Below, piece after piece: positions 60,087 through 64,000 of a stretch of DNA of 64,000 nucleotides. Origin of the DNA: Paramecium sonneborni (lineage: Eukaryota > Ciliophora > Oligohymenophorea > Peniculida > Parameciidae); NCBI GenBank assembly GCA_905182985.1, contig CAJJDN010000040.1, positions 186,072-250,071 on the forward strand. Direction: 5' to 3'. Numbering within the stretch: the stretch's first letter is position 1; each line of letters opens with the position of its first letter. The translations under genes were made by a program, and so were the position numbers. The notes beneath the pieces are model-generated. The model searched no databases. It was not told the origin of the DNA and worked only from the letters and a program-made list of their open reading frames with translations.

Positions 60087-60825
60087 TCAATTTATGAATT
60101 ACTTTTTGATCTTAAACTATTTATAATGAAATTAAACAGTGATAATAAAACAGAAAAATGGATATATTAAAAGCAAGAAAGAAAATATTAGTAGGAATGC
60201 AATAAGTTTTGGTAAAACCATTAAATATCGCATTAGTGTTGGATTTCTTAAAGGTTTAATATTTTTCATCATTGATCCAGGATCTTCAATTAAAAAATAA
60301 ATTACATGGACATCCTAATAAATTCCATAATCTATAATGATATTTTCCAAATTTTCCCCTACAAATCCAACAAAATTCATATTTGCATTTACAAACCATA
60401 TGATTGCATCCACTAATCTTTTCTAAAGGAATCAAACAATTTGGACATCTCTAACTACATTGTGCATTATGAATTTCTCCGCATTTTTAACAGACTTTAG
60501 TACCACATTTATGGGTTTTTAGATTTTCCTTGCAAACCTAAAATTGAATTAATATTTCATACAGAACAAGTTATAATAGCTTTTTGATTTAGTTCCAAAT
60601 ACTTAGGATATAAATCTTCACAATACTATTTTATTATTAAAGCATCATATTAAGTACTACATGAAGGACATGTTATCTTAAATACACTTCCACTCTTAAT
60701 TGCTTCTTTTATATACATGACAATGCATTCTCTTTTTGATTTACATATGTTTACTTGCAAAATTAATGAGAACAATCTCCAGGTTTAATCATCAATTTAT
60801 CAATGAAACAGATTTAACAATTCAT
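60087..60825 (-). CDS. RBR (RING-IBR-RING) E3 ubiquitin ligase, membrane-anchored
   Basis: RBR ligases pass ubiquitin through a RING2 Cys. The protein of about 220 residues begins [20 protein letters not shown] with QFC, a compact RING1, then [19 protein letters not shown]. An IBR/RING2 region follows: [59 protein letters not shown]. The CPNC...GCNHMVCKC...FCWIC array is the standard RING2. A C-terminal helix ([20 protein letters not shown]) anchors it to a membrane. Introns of 23, 25 and 22 nt fit. Start ATG 60825, stop TGA 60087-60089. RING1 starts at residue 2, so an upstream exon may be missing. Confidence 0.8.
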
Positions 60826-60902
60826 ATTTTTATTTTCATATAAAATATGATATAAGTTTTACTAATATTAGAATTAATGTAGCAATATCATTATAAACAT
60901 TA

Positions 60903-61878
60903 TCATATATCATTTAATTTGACAATCTTTCTTTTTATGAAACAAACTAGTTGATAGAGCTCTTAGATTTAATTGCAATTAAAAATCTAGAAATTATATT
61001 CTTAAATTTATTATTCCTCAGTTTCTTCATTTTTTATTGGAAATTTGCACTTCACTTATTATTCAAGTTATTAAATGATAGATTTAACTAAGATTTCATT
61101 CTTTTCGTCTTTTGTTACTCTTCCTAGTTTAATTTTATTTTCTTCTTATTTTAATAGATTATAATATCTATTTTTAATTGTATTTTCTGTTCTTTTTAAC
61201 TTAAACACCTTCAATGAAATTTCTGCCCATCTTTTTCCTCTTTTCTCAATTTCTCGAAACAATTTTAACTCTTCTTCCTTAGTCCATGGAAGACTATTAA
61301 AATTTAATATTTTTAAATTACTTGACGATATTTGGGTCTAATTTGTTAACCCATCTATCTCTACATTATTTTCCTTATCGAATATAAGGAGTTTTACAAA
61401 TTCTCATCATTTCTATTGCAATCTCACACCATTTGTTTGGATGCATTTACTATAATTATATTAAAACTTAATCTTCTTAAGGTGTCCAACTTACTTTTTG
61501 ATGGCATTCTTCCAACCATCTATTTCGGCAAGCTTTCCAATTATGATATCTAAACATTCTTGAAATCTATTCCCATTAATAAGAAGTCTATAAAGAATAA
61601 TCTTAAATTTTTACTAATTCAACCGGAATTTCCCTACTCTTTAAACATGTACCTAACACTAATAAATTTAAGAATTTATCCTAGCATGGAGTCCATGTTC
61701 CTCTTTTACTATTGTAAGCTTTTTCGACAGAATTTAGTATAGAATTAATTTCCTCGACAGTAGGCAATGACTAGAATGAGAACTAATGGTTTTTAAGAAG
61801 TGATTATGCGAATTCATTATCTGTTTACTCAAACATTTCCAAAACTATTTGTCTATCGAATGGCGTTTTTTTTTGCAT
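60903..61878 (-). CDS. R1R2R3 Myb-like DNA-binding protein
   Basis: Three SANT/Myb repeats with the Trp framework are visible. Repeat 1 begins RGTWTPCQDKFLNLLVLG and ends WKACRNRWLEE; repeat 2 is VSWTPQEDQVLIQLQQMHPN to KQCRDRWVNKLDPN; repeat 3 is LPWTKEEELKLFREIEKRGK and ENTIKNRYYNLLK. A Glu/Lys/Gln-rich tail follows. One 28-nt intron precedes repeat 3. Start ATG 61878 (MQKKTPFDRQIVLEMFEQ), stop TGA 60903-60905. It likely acts as a nuclear transcription factor. Confidence 0.8.
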
Positions 61879-63068
61879 ACTCAAAATGATGTTTATTATA
61901 TTAAATGCAATAATTTATATCTCAACAAACTGATAAATCATGGTAATTTGATGTGAAACTTTTGTTTAATGTTTTTCATATGATGAATCAATTATTTAAA
62001 ACAATTATTATAAGTTTACAAAATATTGTCTGGTTATTCTCTAATTCTAAAGTTTCAAACTATTTTTTAAACAGTAGATTTTGAAGTATTAATTAATCGT
62101 TATTTTTTTTTTTCATAACTTGTATACAAACTCTATTGTAACTTTTTATTTTATGATAAACTAAGCTTAAAGTTCATTAATTTTATTATTCCAAGAAAGG
62201 TACAATGTAGGAAAGAAAGGCAAAATGAATAAGACTAATTTTTCATATCTATTTAATTTCATTATTTATTTTGAAGGTTATTTACAATTAATAGGATTTA
62301 AGCAATTTATTAAGATTAATACTAACGAATTTACTAAACTTTACAATTTTATTTGTAAACTGTGAAGTATGAAATGAGGTTATTTAATTTTAAATTTTAA
62401 TTTAATCGTTAAAAATTAATAACTTTAGACTCAATCAAGGTAATATCTTCATGATTATTAACTTTAAGTCAAAACTTATGATATTTATATGAAAGGTGGT
62501 AATAAAATGATTTGAAAAGCGAATGAATTATAAAATTGAGCATATCCTATAATTTTCTATATTAAAAAGTATTCAATTAGCATTAATTGGAAATAATTTA
62601 GTATGATTAAGGATGTGATTTATTATTCTAAAATTTCTTTAAATTTTATTTATATAAAAATTATTAATATTTAATTAAGTTTTATATATTAATAAATATT
62701 AGTTTTCAATTTTTTAAAAAAAAGGATTATAATTTGAAAAAAGGGTTGTTAAGTGATTTTGAATAATGATTAATTGATTAGATATGTTTTAAAAAAAGAA
62801 AGAGATGAAAATAATGATGGTTTCGAATAGAAATATGATAGAGGAAATAAAGCAGTATATTTAAAATAAGTTTGATATAATAATTATTTGTAATAGATAT
62901 GATGACATTTTGAATAGTAAAAAAATGAGAGAGTTAGATAAGGCAGAATAGTCCATAAATTGATGATATTTTGTGGAATCATTTATATAGCGTTTATTAA
63001 TTTATTAAATGTTTATAAACTCTGTGAACCCAATGTTCTTTTGCTTACCTTATTTGTATTAAATTCAG
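61879..63068. other. AT-rich intergenic region between two Myb genes
   Basis: About 1.2 kb with TGA dense in all frames read. No gene is seen. As the two Myb genes are divergent, the region probably contains both promoters. Confidence 0.45.
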
Positions 63069-63725
63069 ATGCCTCAGATCTTTGTAAAGGAGGAAGTTTC
63101 TGAGTTCGAGAAAGAACAAACAGTCTCAAATATTCAAGAACAAACAAACGCAAGTGGAATAATAAGAGGGAAAGGATAGTTATGGACTAATGATGAGGTT
63201 AATAACTTAGTTAAATACTATAAATAATATAATGGTGATTGGAAGAAGATAATAAAACACTTGAAAGGTAGAAACATTTCTTAGTGTTCACAGAAATATA
63301 GGAAATTATAGGATTAAGAAAAAAGAACAAAAAGGAAATGGTCGATTTAAGAGGATAAATTATTACTAGAATACTATGAAGAATATGGGAGACAGTGGAT
63401 TAAGATAGCTGAAAGTAAAAAAAACTTAAATACTAAATATAGAACTACCTGGAAGAACATCTAAATAAGTAAGAGATAGATATGTAAATTAAATAAACCC
63501 AACTATAAACCATGAATAGTGGAATGAAGAAGAGGATAAGACAATTATGAAAGAATTTAAATTAAATGGACCACATTGGGCATAGATAGCTAAATTATTA
63601 AACAACAGATCTGTAATTCTGAAATTCTTAAATTTTAGGAAAATTAAGTCAAAAATCGATTTTATTATACAATACTTAAAAAGTATAATGGAGAGCTCCA
63701 TCCTTATTTGAAGATATAAAATTGA
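63069..63725 (+). CDS. R1R2R3 Myb-like DNA-binding protein
   Basis: A protein of about 200 residues that is almost only the Myb domain: GQLWTNDEVNNLVKYYKQYN and ISQCSQKYRKLQ (repeat 1), RKWSIQEDKLLLEYYEEYGR and TSKQVRDRYVNQINP (repeat 2), QWNEEEDKTIMKEFKLNG and ENQVKNRFYYTILKK (repeat 3). Two introns, 28 and 26 nt. Start ATG 63069 (MPQIFVKEEVSEFEKEQT), stop TGA 63723-63725. The N-terminal VKEEVSE resembles a SUMO-acceptor consensus, which is only a pattern match. Confidence 0.85.
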
Positions 63726-64000
63726 TTCTCTTTATTTTTATTCTATTTTAGTGTGGTATATGTTCAAATATTTATAAATATTTATTTATTATGGATTGAT
63801 TCTAAAACTAGAATAAATCTATTACTAAAATTGATTACGGAATCAGAATAGATAGCCATAACAAGTAGAACAAGATAATAATAAGTAACAAGACAATAAT
63901 ATAAAAATGCTTAGAAAATCTTTTGCATAAATATTAGAATTAAATTTGATTTTATAAATTAAAATACAAGTTTAAGGCTTATGTTATATTCTACCATATA
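63726..64000. other. window end, possible start of another gene
   Basis: A coding-like stretch (KIDYGIRIDSHNKQNKIIIS) is readable on the plus strand near 63820-63880 but no start or splice is clear before the window ends. Confidence 0.2.

Larger units (their letters stand above)
58537..60945 (+). repeat. 1204-bp direct repeat around single N (assembly overlap)
   Basis: Bases 58537-59740 recur as 59742-60945, apparently without change, with one N at 59741. The copies hold the whole RBR gene, and part of the sequence is also in the previous repeat, giving three copies of about 380 bp. Confidence 0.9.

Overview
The window looks like a macronuclear scaffold of a ciliate close to Paramecium. The DNA is very AT-rich. 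Genes for conserved proteins (uS11, eL19, uL29 and P1 ribosomal proteins, U2AF, protein kinases, Myb factors) read through only if TAA and TAG mean glutamine and TGA is the sole stop. Almost every frame jump inside a gene is explained by a GT...AG intron of about 18-32 nt. Standard-code ORF calls are therefore misleading here, and all CDS spans below were read by hand with the ciliate code and include introns. Splice sites are predictions.

Layout. 1-6 kb: axonemal and coiled-coil genes (3' end of CFAP45, a SAXO-like microtubule inner protein). 6-13.5 kb: U2AF large subunit, a plant-type tRNA-ligase-like protein, a TPR protein and a MEKK-type kinase. 15-28 kb: an inactive calpain-like protein, a rhomboid/UBAC2-like membrane protein, an ESCRT-III Snf7 protein, an orphan-family protein and an LRRC40-like protein. 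29-37 kb: uS11, a BAH-PHD reader, eL19, small unknowns, a serine/threonine kinase and ribosomal P1. 37-45.6 kb: a type I membrane protein, a coiled-coil protein, a GRIP golgin, a tandem pair of multi-pass membrane proteins ending in a long polyglutamine run, and a second copy of the orphan family. 45.7-64 kb: a WHIM-type chromatin protein, a cytochrome-b5-like protein, an AGC kinase, uL29, two unknown proteins, an RBR E3 ligase and two three-repeat Myb proteins.

Six single N bases (18686, 24417, 49356, 52079, 57306, 59741) are each flanked by direct repeats of 1.1-1.65 kb that appear identical wherever I compared them. In each case the repeat ends exactly at the N. This is the signature of unmerged contig overlaps, so about 8 kb of the window, including the apparent duplicate genes, is probably assembly artefact. 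The true locus is nearer 56 kb.

Genes are packed very tightly: divergent starts 10, 17 and 33 bp apart, a convergent pair 3 bp apart, and head-to-tail neighbours 16-19 bp apart. The content is mostly housekeeping plus ciliate-specific families. I saw no mobile element, CRISPR array, tRNA or rRNA. The most interesting items are the tRNA-ligase-like protein with a degenerate P-loop, the calpain-like protein lacking Cys and His, the ATG-only first exon of uS11, the dispersed orphan paralogue pair and the tandem membrane-protein pair.
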